Of a stretch of DNA of 64,000 bases, positions 13,701 to 25,170 are shown one piece after another. The notes under the pieces are model-generated. The model did not search any database. It worked only from the letters and a program-made list of their open reading frames with translations, and was not told the DNA's origin. Made by a program: the position numbers and the translations under genes. Positions within the stretch are counted from its first letter, which is position 1. Each line of letters begins with the position of its first letter. The DNA is from Casuarius casuarius (lineage: Eukaryota; Chordata; Aves; Casuariiformes; Casuariidae), in NCBI GenBank assembly GCA_003342895.1, contig PTFA01000158.1, positions 310,001-374,000 on the forward strand, given 5' to 3'.

Positions 13701-15299
13701 AGCAATGAAATTTTCAGGTCTCAAGTTTAAAGTAGGCAATAGATAATACCTTTTCATACAACGCATAATTAAATTCTGATGGTCATCATTACAGGATATT
13801 GCACAAAAAATAAATTAGCTAAAAACAAATTAGATAAGTTTGCAGGCAATGGATCTAACAGCAGCTATTAACACTACGGTTCTGTACCATTAGTATGTTC
13901 AGGACATACTACTTGCTGATTTCCAGAACCAGAAAGGTTGTAAAAGGGGAAGATCGTGTTTCTTAGACTTTTTCATTTAAGCATCTGTTATTGAACAACT
14001 TCAGAAAAAGTTACTGGCCTAACTGGATCTTTAGCTTAACCCAATAGGGCTACTTTTCTCTTATGTTCTGTTCATCTTGANAAAAAAAAAAAAGAAATAT
14101 TTCTTCAGTTTCAGAGACATGAGGTATAGTATAAGGAGCAAATTAAACAGTTGTTCAGCTTATGACATGATAAAAAAATCATAATCCTAGATCCTATTAA
14201 CATTTTTAAGATTATCAAACCAGTTAACAATGTGTGTAATAAGGAAAAGAATACAAATAATGGTATAAAAAGCAAGTATAATTTCAAACAAAAATTCTGC
14301 TTCAAGCACGTTGGTGAAGTTCCGTGTCTGGCTTGATCCATTTAATTATAGTAATGAGCTTCGCCCGCTTTTCAAATCATTACTGAACATGGATGCAGTA
14401 TCAAAGCGACCAGTCTGTCCCTCTAGCTCACTCAAGCTGAGTTATGCTGCTGCAGTGAAAAGCAGGATTTTCATAACACTGTCTGCCTTAGCGCTTTTCC
14501 TATATGGGACAATATTCTATATGCACCAGGGAACGGAATGTCCCTCCACCTTCAAACATGAAAAAGATAGATGAAGGTAAGATAGCACAGTCAGTATTTC
14601 CTAAGCATTTGTCATCTCAGTCTGTGAGGTCTGTTGCTCTATGGATAGTTAGTGGAAAATAGAGCAGACCTAAGGTGTGCATCAGATATTTATGCTGGAG
14701 GAAGCTACCAGACTTATGTGAGCACAAATTTAATTAAAAAGCATGCTTTCTGCTACGTTGAACTCAAGATCATATCCCATCTTCAGCTGTTCCATTTTGC
14801 TCCAGAAGGAGCAGAATACGTTAGTCGCTGTAAGCAAGGTTATACACTTGCCAAAGTGGTGTACTGGACTCTTGATAATTCCCCCTACCATAAGCTTCAA
14901 GACATACAAGAGTAGGCTTTCCTTTTCTAATCCTAAAACTCACTGCTCTGGAGGGCTTTTCAGATTTGTACTGACTCAAAAAGAATGCCAAGTAATGATG
15001 AAAATATTACACAAGTGAAAAGAGACTAGCTGGTAGTCTGCTATTTTCTTAATTATTGTAATTACAACCAGCCTTTCAAGTGACAAAAATAGCATCTCTC
15101 TTGCTTGTCTCCTTGTCAAATCACATATTCTTTCTTGACTGTCTACTGAAAATATTTTTATAGTAGATATTGTAGCTCTTGGAAAGACCTTTATCAATAT
15201 CTGGCTTTGTTTCTAGCATTCACGGAGGTTGCCTGCTCCCAGAGAAGCGTTGCACAGTCTTGACGCCTAATGTTACATAAACTTATATTATGCAGAACG

Positions 15300-15760
15300 A
15301 CACATCACTCTGTGTTGCACACTCTGGCTTTGTTAGATGCCTCCCCCTCCGAAGGGTGGGACATGTTGTAGGGGATGTCCGACTGCTGCAGAAAGGCAGA
15401 GGGCACAAGATAGGCAATGAAGGAAAGTTTTGAGGAAACACCACAGCTTTTCTGTGGAGCCCCAGCACAGGGCAGGTGTTGCAGGAGGGTGCTTGCCCTG
15501 GCGAGCCTCTTCGGCATGCTGCTGGATGGGGAGGAGGTGCCTGCACCCCGGCAGCGGTCGTTGTAGCTGTTCTCCTGCTCCAGTGCAGATCTACTGAGAA
15601 AGGAGACTGTGCCATCCCTCCGGAATCTCCTCCAGCAGCTCTGATGCTCATCAGCAACGCGAGCTCGGGGCTGCAACCAGCACCGTATTACTCCATCAAT
15701 ATCCATTACTTGCTTCTGTTTGGTTAGCTCATCATCCACAGTTCCCTTCATATTCCAGTC
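15300..15760. other. GC- and CpG-enriched patch in intron
   Basis: Against the AT-rich intron, this stretch is clearly GC-richer. It contains repeated CpG dinucleotides (for example CCCCGGCAGCGGTCG near 15547-15561 and AACGCGAGCTCGGGG near 15656-15670). Overlapping antisense open frames of 124 and 148 codons are a by-product of low stop-codon density. No protein family is recognised. It may be a regulatory element or an exapted repeat. Confidence 0.35.
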
Positions 15761-16209
15761 AGATCACCCACACTGAGCTCAGCCTGTCCCTTCATGCCTC
15801 TAAATGCATTTATTATGACAGTCAGAAATGATAGCATTTAATAATATTTCCTATGAGCAGATTCTGTTTACAGATCCCACAACCTTGCCTGGAGTATAAG
15901 GTCATCGTCTTGCTTTATTGTCATTTTAGCAGCATTGTATTGAGGCATGAATGGAAAATGCTAAACTTGACGGAGATAGCACATTTTGTATTGCAGTGCA
16001 AATAAAACCCTCTTCCTATTCAATGCACCTTTTCTCCAAATTTAAAAATCCAGTTGCTGTCAAGACTTGATACATATGACAAGTTTTGACAGTTTATTAA
16101 GTATTTGAAAAATAATGCCTATTTCCAAATAGTTTANGCTCTAATACCTATTCCTAAACAATTCATGCTATAAGAAGCCTCAGCATTTTCAGCCCTGGTT
16201 ATCAAATCA

Positions 16210-16560
16210 GAGAAAAACGAGTCTGTAAGGAACCTCAGTCGGTCACCCAGTCGCAGTTCTGAGGTTGAGTCATCTGTACCTTCCTCCTGTTTGCAGGTAT
16301 TTGTCTAATCTGTTCTTAAAGACCTTCAACAACAGAAATCCCTTATTCTTCCCCAGCAGTCCACTTCAGTGCTTCACTCTCCTCATCTTAAGAAATGTCT
16401 AAATTTCTGCAGTTTAAGCCTGTTGTTACTTCTATCAAAGTATGTGGAGGCTAGATTATTTGTCTTCATCTTCGCAAAGCAGAATTTGCAGTCACAGCTG
16501 TCCTACTCTCAGGTGCACAGTCTGTGCTGATGGTTCTCCGTGGTAGGTCAAGGCATATGA
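16210..16560 (-). repeat. CR1-type LINE 3' fragment (reverse orientation)
   Basis: The string TTTGCAGGTATTTGTCTAAT and the continuation CTGTTCTTAAAGACC (16294-16328) is the reverse complement of the CR1-type reverse-transcriptase C-terminus, which encodes a 'VFKNRLDKYL'-like end. It is followed by antisense matches to the upstream ORF (CACTTCAGTGCTTCACTC, then CTGCAGTTTAAGCC). GGAACCTCAGTCGGTCACCC at about 16230-16249 corresponds to the 3' tail. The copy is old and interrupted. Confidence 0.7.
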
Positions 16561-17697
16561 ACATAAAGAGGTGATAATCTCAACTGAATCCCTGCTTCTC
16601 AGAGATCGGAAAGTATAAAGATGTATCAGACTGCCGAGCCTCTGCCCTGCCAATAGGGGATTATTTCTAATATATATCGGTGGTTTACTAGACTTGTTTT
16701 AACTTTTCTAAATAAAAAGTTTCAGCATTTCTAGGAAGGAACTTATGTAGTCCATAATAAGAAAGTTTTCCACGTATTCAATGTATTTCTACCTACTTTT
16801 CTTTACACTCCTCTCCTAAAAATATTTGATATTTTGAACGGATTTTCTAAAGTATTTAGTTCTGTGACAATAATAGAAGCAGAACAAAATCAGCAATATG
16901 AGCATGTTTAAAAGCTCCAAAGCTGTGTTTTAGTTGCAAGTTAACTGCTGATTCAGAAAGACTTGTAACACACACTTACTGAATTACATTTCACAGTTGG
17001 AGAAAGAGGAGATTCTTTGATGTATCCAAAAAATTCTTTATAAAATAATCCACCCAATTGCTTAAGTATGGCTTTTTTTTTTTAATTCCCTCCAGTCAGT
17101 AGCAAAATGTCAGTGAGAGGAGGAATACTGGGTTGGGAATAACTTTTCTGTGCATGTTGGTGTGTGTTTGTGTATGCGTGCAGGTATGAAAAGAGAAAGA
17201 GAGGGGGAGACTCTGCCCTTTTCCCCCTCTAAATATGGTGATCAGAAAATAGCAATAGATGCTCAATAAAAGATAATGGATGTGTCAAATATTAGAATGT
17301 GTGGGATCACAAGTGGAATGATTTACTAAGAAGAGAGGCTGAACATAAATTAAGCAGTACACACCTACCTGCAAGGATTATATGTAGGAGGGTTAGTGAA
17401 GGGAGGGTAGGAACTGACACACAATTAAACTTTCTTTATTCTTGGTAGCAGCCAGATTTATCCCTCCTTACCCACATATCCTGACTTTTCTCTGTTTTGC
17501 CATGCTTTTTTTTTTTATTTCCTTGTTTTTATTTACTGGGAATGGCAGCCAGTGGAGTATTCTTCAAAGAAATATAACACTCTCACTGTAGTAAGTGCTG
17601 AACATGGCTATACATTGGTCTGCAACTGGTATTCCAACCACTGCCTAGAAAAACAGTGACTTGTGTAGCTGTAATCTTTGGGAGCTGCAGGTACCTA

Positions 17698-17725
17698 TGC
17701 CTAGGAGCAACGTGCCTAGGAGCAA
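17698..17725. repeat. Short tandem duplication, 15-bp period
   Basis: The 13-mer TGCCTAGGAGCAA occurs at 17698-17710 and again at 17713-17725. It is a local duplication in the intron with no evident function. Confidence 0.85.
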
Positions 17726-17959
17726 TCTGCCTGTCTGCACCTGCCTGCACAATCCATCCTTTTTATGTTTTTCCTAGCCTGCCACTACTGTAGTATTTAA
17801 GGAGCAGCCACTGAATAATGCAGCTGCAATGTGCTGCCCTATTCCTGTATTTAAAGCTATTCTTAAAGGTGCCAGGTTAAAGAGAGCAGCATGAATTGCA
17901 ATCAGCTCTCAGTTATCCAAGATACGAGCAAAAGGACAATAATCCAGATGCAGCAAAAG

Positions 17960-18440
17960 ACTGATCATGTCAGGGAATAGCAAGAGCTGCTCCTCAGGGG
18001 AAGGAGGGCTGGGACCCAAAGTCCTGCAAGGCAGGCCAGGCAGCAGTCTCACAGATGAGGCGTGCCATTCGGGGCGATCGCAGGGCAAGAAGAGCAGGTC
18101 TGGTGGCAATAACCAGGGTCAGGCCACAGCCCCACGATTCCCAGAAAGTCTGTACTGACTACAAGGCAAGCCCAGGGTCAAGCCAGGAAGCCAAGTCAGC
18201 AAAGTAAGGTGACATGGGTGAGGCACAAGGCTAGGCACAGGCAAACCCACAACATAGCCCTAGCAAGGACCGCAGGCATGGACCTGAACTTCAACACAGC
18301 TCCTGAGTGGAGGGTGCATGGGCGAGGCCCCAGTTTCCACTTCTGGTCACAGCCTGGCCAGGGCAATGGTAGCCCATTGGGCCAAGGCAGCACAAAATAG
18401 ATATAAATAGGACACACTACCTTAAACAACAGGGTAAACA
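17960..18440. repeat. GC-rich candidate dispersed repeat
   Basis: This GC-rich block is dominated by variations on a CAGGGTCAAGCCAGGAAGCC-like theme (for example around 18170-18200, and GGGTCAGGCCACAGCC near 18116-18131). That pattern is reminiscent of old interspersed repeats in sauropsid genomes. I cannot name the family. Opposed open frames at 17967-18158 and 18196-18441 have no recognisable product. Confidence 0.35.
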
Positions 18441-20892
18441 AACTTCTTTCAAGAGCAGAGGCACATTTAAACAGTTATGGAAAGAGCAAAGATGGAGGTG
18501 GACATGATGTGCTGTGTGTCATATGCCCCTAGCACTGTGTCTCCGGCAGGGCTGTTGGGAGAGAGTGAAACTGGAGTAATGCAGCTCCCCTCCACCTTCA
18601 CAAGTGTTTGCTTGAGAGTTCATTGTACCTACATGTCCTGCAGGTGTATGTCCGCTAATGAGATACCAGCTGAGCTCGTGAATAAACAGGACTGAGTTGA
18701 TGGTTGTTGAGATCTGTGACTATCAAAGCACTATAGTTTGGCCAAAAATTTTCTAGCTTGCCTTTCTTATACCCCAGAACAGCTTTTGTTAGCAGTAGGC
18801 TGCTGAAGGTAACATTTTCCCTGTAAGGCTTACACTTCTGGTTCTAATTTTGACCATTGAATATAAAATGTCAGTCTTCACTGTTTAATTAAATTTTAGT
18901 TTAAAAATCCTTCTCCTTTCCTTGTTGCTACTTCCACTTGCAGTATCAATTAAATTTCCTATTCTCTTTTCTTCCATTATGTCATGTTTCTAATGTGCTG
19001 AAGGCAAAGAGTCATCCTGTTAAATTCTGTAGAAGCTGACCCAAGCCATAATATGTGTTTTTTGCTAAGGACTGTTATATTGTTTCAGTCACATTAAAGA
19101 TAGCAGACATGAACTTGAATAAAAAGTTAGAATATGAATTTAGTCCCTCACTTTAGAGACCTTTGAAATGAAACTTTGGTTTAGGCCCTCAGAAAAAAAT
19201 ATATATTTTCACTAATATCTGATCTGATTCCTAACAACATTTTAGCATTGAGAGTGCACCCTTTCAGAATGGTTTGCAGTGTGGCTTCTGCTGTATAAAC
19301 AAAATGACTCTTCGATAACACTCCAACAAGCACATTGCAATTTTCCCAAAACAAAAATATTTTGTTGTCTCAGTGCCAGACAATTTTTGGACACCTACTG
19401 GCATTAAAAATAATTTATTCAGAGTGATAATTCCCAGCTAAAATATGCTTCCATTACACATTTATTTATAAGCTTCTGGGATGTTAAGGAGCACATGCAG
19501 AGATGGGTCATAATTTTCTAGCATGGCTTTTACCTATCGCAAAGATATAGTCTGCATAATAGGAAGGCCTGGAATATGGGTTTCTGCAGAAATACTATTT
19601 ACACATCATGTTGAGACTATTCCATAACCTCTTTAAAGTATTAGCTTTTTTTTTTTTAATCTGAATTTGGTGTCTCCTAAATTAATGTTCTCCGCCTCAA
19701 AATCCCATGACGAACAGCTTTTTCTTTCCTCCTGGTCCAGAGCACCAACCTACCACTGCTGATAGCAAGAGATCTGATGGATCATTCACAGACTGTAGAG
19801 GGAGCCTGGGGTCACTAGCTCTGCTGCAGAAATCTACCATGCAACTCTTTAAAATTGGACACAATGAATGCAACTTTTGTGAGCCTTAGCTGGGTGCACC
19901 TTCTAAAAAAAGTAGCAGCCATGTTAATGCACAGTGCAACAGGGCTATGGCACATCCGCACTTCACCACCATATCTGCTTGTCGGCGCTCTCCACAATCC
20001 AGGTCATTTACAGCTGCCAGAGGAGCAAGGCTGTGGCATGGCAAGGCTTTTGCAGGCCTTATCCTGTAACACTTCACCTTGATGAAACATAATAATCTAA
20101 ATTTTAAGCACCATAGGGCCTTATTCAGACTGCTTAGTTTAAAAGCCTAACTTAGACCTCTTAGACATTTCTTTTGCAATGAATAAATTAGGCACATTTA
20201 GCAGTAAAATATAAATGCTTAGGTAGGTTAGGTTAGATTAGACAGAAATATCTAGAAATGCATAGGGGTAAGCACTCTGCTTAGCCTAGCATATAGTTCT
20301 TGTGGTGTCAGTGGTTATGCTGCTGGTGAAGAGACAGTGCAGGCTCCTGAAGTTTGCTTGTATGGCTACAGGTGGAAAATTTACAGACAAGAAAACCCCC
20401 TTCTACTCAGAAACGAACTTTTTATAGAAAATCGTTCTGTCTGTCATTTATTTGCAAGAACAGTGAATCAGTATTTTAATGTACACTCCTCTGTCTCAGA
20501 ATGATTGAAGTGTGCTTTGATGTGACCAGAGAAGAACAAGAACAACTTTTCATGTGTGCTGCTTAAAATAAGCTATGGAAACCATTCATGTCATAAAAAT
20601 TCTGATTTTACATCTCCACTACTAATCGGCATAAAATCTGTTACAAAACATTGTTTCTGCAATATTGGACTTGAGTTGTTACTATTTAGCAACCATTCCA
20701 GCATATTTCTGCTGTGATAAAATGGAAATTAGTGAAAAGAATAAAAAAGCATGTGAAATCATGTTGCAAGAACTCCTCACCGATTGGTTCTTATCGGTAG
20801 GTCTTTATAAGAGGTCCAAAAAAACTCGCGGAGATTATTAGAAGGAAAGAGTTGAGCAGAGAGATTTGCTATATGAGGACTTCTGACATATG

Positions 20893-21369
20893 TTATTGGC
20901 ACAGGGCATTAGCATTTGAGCGTTCTCTTTCTGAAGCCACTCTCCAGAGATTTGGTGTGAACCTACCATCAGCACAGGGAGGAGGAGTAAATTGCTCCCA
21001 TCTGTGTTGCTCTGCTGCTGTTTTGCTTCTGGTTTTCTGTCTGTCGGATTTAAGTTCTGCCAGAGGCTGCAGGACCTGAAAAATGGTGGTAGCGGTGGAT
21101 GTCATGAAAAAATCACACCTCAGCACCATTCCTGCTAGCACGGCGTCCAACTGCTCTTGCTTTTTCATGCATTTTTTCACCTCCTCCATGGAATTTGCCC
21201 GACTTCGTGTTTCATGAAAACTGAAGATGGTGTCAGGCAGGGGCCTCCAGCCGCACATCTGTTTTGACCTGAGCCCATGTTCTTGGGTTGCCTTGATCTT
21301 TCCCCTTGAGCTGAACGAATTTTGCTCAACAATTCTGCAAGGTACATTAGAAACAGATGTCATCAGCAT
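20893..21369 (-). other. Unassigned 158-codon antisense open frame in intron
   Basis: This is the longest open frame of the window. On the minus strand, TAG stands directly before the ATG at 21369, and the frame ends with TAA just beyond 20893. The conceptual product is hydrophilic and charged, with a KKCMKKQEQLDAVLAGMVLRC segment in the middle. It has no signal peptide, clear transmembrane segment or family I recognise. For random DNA of this composition, about one frame of this length in 64 kb is roughly what chance would give. I do not call it a gene. Confidence 0.15.
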
Positions 21370-22584
21370 CTAGTCTGCTCATGTGCTGAAGTAATCAAAT
21401 GAAATTTGGTGGGTAAAACAACACATAGCCAGGATAATTAAACTCTAGTGTCTTACTGATGTTTTGGGGCACTCCACAAAGACATGCGGTAATTTAATAA
21501 TAGTCTGTTGTGTCTAGGTTGCGTCAAAAGTAAAGGAAGGCAAGTGTATCTTCAGTTTTGATTTGTACAGTTGTAGTATTGTTGATGACTCGAGCAGGGA
21601 ATTGGCATGCCTTAAAGATTCTGATTTATTTACATGATGAAACAGTTCTAGAAACTGTGAAAGATGATGTCAGGTCAACTTTGAGGCTTTTACTCACCTG
21701 AAGCCTACAAATTCGTTTTCATAGCTTTAAAAAAAATTCCAGTGGAAGTTTTTCTTTCAAATTAAAAAATAATACTGAAGTAAAAACCACTTTGAGTCTG
21801 TTTTCCATTTTAAAAAAGAGAAAAATGCCAATTTTCATTTTATTGAGAAGTACAAATTCTGAATGTCTGAAACTTGTAAGTATAAAGGGATAGAATAGCA
21901 TATGTGAGAAATAAAAACATTAGGAGTAAAGTGGCGTGAAGTTTATTTGTAAAATAACCTTGTGTAGGTTGTTGCAATATTAGGGACTATAGTATCAAAC
22001 AGTATTTGCTGGATTGTTAAAAGTGTGTGCCATGCTTGCTTTGGTAAGACAATAGTTTAAGAGAGTCACTGACATAAAGATATGCAGTATCATTTTTACA
22101 TTGGTCACAGTTTAAATATAACATGGTGAAAATTTGCTAGCACAGTTAGAACTTGTAAGTTTACAGCTGCGAGTCAATTGTTTTTCCTCTGAGCTGTTCC
22201 AGAAAATATCTGTGCTGAATGTAACTTCATGTGTGTGCTGTTTTTATAACTTGCTGTCCAATGCCCTGAATTAAATGGTGGGAGATCCGCATGTATGTAC
22301 AGATTATTTGATATTTTTTTGGCTATTCTTCTGAACAGCCTCCAGGAACTGTATTCCACTGGTTGGAAAGAATAATGTGCAGTAGTCACAATAGATACTG
22401 TCAAAGAATCAGAAACAGAACAGTCTTTTATGAAGATTTTAACACGAGGCTCTGGAAGAGTGGATTTAAGAGTTAACACTTATCAAGATGGTGTGGTCTT
22501 CATATTTCACATCTTTATTTCTGGCTGACTCAAATTCAAGTAGTTCAGTTATGATTGACTTAGTGACTCACAGGCCATGTTTGG

Positions 22585-22700
22585 AAGCTTATAAGAACAC
22601 AGGAATTGCCAAACTGGGTCAAATCCAAAGTCCATCTGATCTGATACCCCGTTTGTGAGAATGGCAGTATGAGATGAGCTATCAGAAGATGTAGCAACTG
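22585..22700 (+). repeat. Sauropsid dispersed-repeat fragment ('aagaacataagaatggcc' type)
   Basis: The run from about 22588 (TTATAAGAACACAGGAATTG then CCAAACTGGGTCAAATCCAAAG and TCCATCTGATCTGATACCC) matches a repeat common in turtles, crocodilians and birds. The recalled consensus begins 'aagaacataagaatggccat', continues 'actgggtcagaccaaaggtcc' and then 'atctagcccagtatcc'. The downstream CAGAAGATGTAGCAACTGC also fits. It is a diverged fragment of a family I cannot name with certainty. Confidence 0.55.
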
Positions 22701-23824
22701 CACCTCCTACACAGACCTCACACCACTCTCTCAGAGATTGTCTTTAATTTTGTTTGCTTCTGCTTTTATTTATTTATTTTTAGATGTAAGGCCTAAATAC
22801 ACAAATGTTTTAAATGAAAACTGTGAGCCTGATATGATTCACTGTCTCCTAAGCCAGATCTTTGCCATAATTCACAGTCTGCTAAGCCAGTTACCTGCGA
22901 ATGCAAACAGTCTCCCTTTTAGCTCAAAAGGGCAGATCAAAAGATAAGCCTTCTCTAGCTGTTAATATATAGTTTGACAGCATGTAGGTATTGTAAATCT
23001 TCCTACACTAATGCTTTTCAAAAGAAGTGTAAAAAGGTTCTTCATGCAACCTATTCTTTTTATGCAAAGAGCCGTTTTACTTAGTAGTTTATACCTGCAC
23101 AAGGCAAGTGCACAGAGTATTGGTAATAAATGATTGCACAAAGAAGAAAGTCCTAAAGGATCAAGTTTCCTTCTAAGAACATGGAAAACTAATACCTTCT
23201 CCAGTTTTATTTACTGGAGAGATTAGTTCAAAAGATTGCATACAGGGCTCAAAAACCTCATTTCTGTTTGCAAACCTAAGGAAGTACGAGCAGTCAACTG
23301 GAAATTAGGGTTAAGAAAAATATATAAGAAAATATCTGATTGAAACTGAAAAATAAAGTTGATGAATTTCCAACAGCATACCTTGTAAGAGTTGTGAAAA
23401 GCTGTGGGTCCTGGCAGGCGATCAGACAATCCCAAAGTTTTTTCAAGCCCACACCAGTGTAACTGTGCATCTCTGATGCTCTTTCCTCTTCACTGTCACA
23501 CAAAGGGTTCACCTGAGACAGGTTCACAAGCACAAAGGTTCATGAGCAGGAGGTGTAGCTGAGGGCATACAACGACACTAACTATGAAGGTTGCTTTTGG
23601 GGAAAAAAATACAAAAATGAAAGGGGAGGGGAAGATTTGGGACAGTGTGGCTGAACATCGAGTGCACTTTCTGATTCCAGAGACAGGCATGAAAAATGGG
23701 AGGATGAGAACTTCACTCTGACCATATGACTGTAGTGCTTAAATCAGTGTGTCAGTCTAGCTCGAAGCCTGCACTGCAATCCAGCACAGTTCTGTGACAG
23801 CTTTATGAGCAGCTAATCACAAAA

Positions 23825-24170
23825 ACATAGACATTAGAGCTCAAAAAGACTTATCATTTAGCTCTTTTCCCTTCATTTTCCCTCTGCTTTCCCCCCAGCA
23901 CTGCAGTGTTATTCCCCATAGAACTTAAGATTAGTAGATTTGTTTTAAATGTGAAAAACAATCTCAGCTTTTCCACTTCCCGTGGGGCAGATTATTCTAC
24001 ACCCAAATTGATTTCACTGTCAAAGAGCTTTGCCCTTTCTTATGCTCACACTATTAATTTCAATGTTGCTGCTTGAACAAATACTTCCCACCTTCTTTGT
24101 GTACAACCTTCAAGTACTTGTAAATGACCTTGCGTGTCACATACGCAGGTTTGTACCTTGGCGTTTCAAT
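23825..24170 (-). repeat. Decayed CR1-type LINE 3' fragment (reverse orientation)
   Basis: ACATAGACATTAGAGCTCAAAA at about 23825 resembles the 3' tail. It is followed by AGATTAGTAGATTTGTTTTAAATGTG (23929-23954), CAGCTTTTCCACTTCCCGTG, CAGATTATTCTACACCCAAA and CTTCAAGTACTTGTAAATGA. This pattern recalls reverse-oriented ancient CR1-type ends. The divergence is high. Confidence 0.5.
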
Positions 24171-24984
24171 CCTGCCACTAATGATGCAAACTAAATTAGC
24201 AAGGCGGAGTACTCCGTATGTGATTCATACCTTGCATGAAGTTTAATATGTATTTGCAGAATCAGAGATACTGCTTTTACAGACTTACCTGAAATCTATT
24301 AGTCTTTCTGTTCCCTTGATATTTTGTGTTGTTTTTAACTGTCGTTTTATTAGGAGTTAAAACTGAGTTGCGTTGTCATTGTTGGAAAAGATGAATACAA
24401 TTTTATATTTATGAATATTAAACAAAACTATCCTTGTCTGTAGAAGCTAGATAGTGTGGTAGTTTTAATCAGACTTTCATTCTGGTTTTCCAAGATCCAA
24501 ATCTCCCTCTAGCTTCACAGGAAAACTAAGCAAGCACAGTAATAGTGATATGAGTCTCTTCTGACCCAAAGTTCGTTCTCACTTATCAAAGCAGATCATT
24601 GTGCAAAAATTCAATGCAAAATGATGCAAGCCAAGCTTTTTGGGGGGTGAGAGGGGCAACTACTTGCAGTACCTGAGAAAATTAAAAGGCTGAACTACTA
24701 GAATAAGGGCATCTATCCTCTACATCAGATTGAAAGGGCTGATGTGTGTTGCTTGTCAGCATATACCTCATGGTCAGACAGAGAAGGAAAGGTATTTCAC
24801 TTAAGGAATATACTACATAGTCGCTATACAACCAGGCCTGCAGCTGCCGCTCGCAATTTCTTAGTTTATCTTCTGCGTGGCTACGTAGATTAAGAGCTTT
24901 TCATGTGCGGGAGTGCAGTACCTGCCTAAGCTTGTGGTTACACCAGGAAAACAAAAAAGGCCCAGCAGCGTTAGTTTGCTTCTG

Positions 24985-25170
24985 GACTTCAGCAAACCGT
25001 TTAACCACAGTGTACTTCATTATCCATCTGTCTTACAAAAAGATACTATCGTGGCCTCCAGTTCACACTGCTCAAAATGTTTATCCTCACAACATAGCTG
25101 TGAGCTGGGAAGTGCTGCTGTCCCCATTTTGCGGATGGAAGAAGAAGGCAGAGGATCACTGAGCAGGGTT
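24985..25170 (+). repeat. MIR-like SINE remnant
   Basis: CAGCAAACCGTTTAACCACA, then TTATCCATCTGTCTTACAAA, then CTCACAACATAGCTGTGAG, and CCCCATTTTGCGGATGGAAG ending in GGCAGAGGATCACTGAGCA, follow the order of conserved MIR/CORE-SINE segments. Those are 'gcaagttacttaacctct', 'cctcatctgtaaaatgggg', 'cctcacaa..ctgtgag', 'ccccattttacagatgagg' and 'ggcacagagaggttaagtga'. The match is recalled, not computed. Confidence 0.5.

Noticed and set aside
14311..14574. 87-codon frame with a hydrophobic segment resembling a membrane protein
   Set aside because: The single hydrophobic run is short, there is no recognisable family, and it overlaps an opposite-strand frame; treated as intron.
20779..20798. Small hairpin ACCGAT..ATCGGT
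   Set aside because: Only 6-bp arms, expected often by chance; no tRNA or other RNA-gene context.
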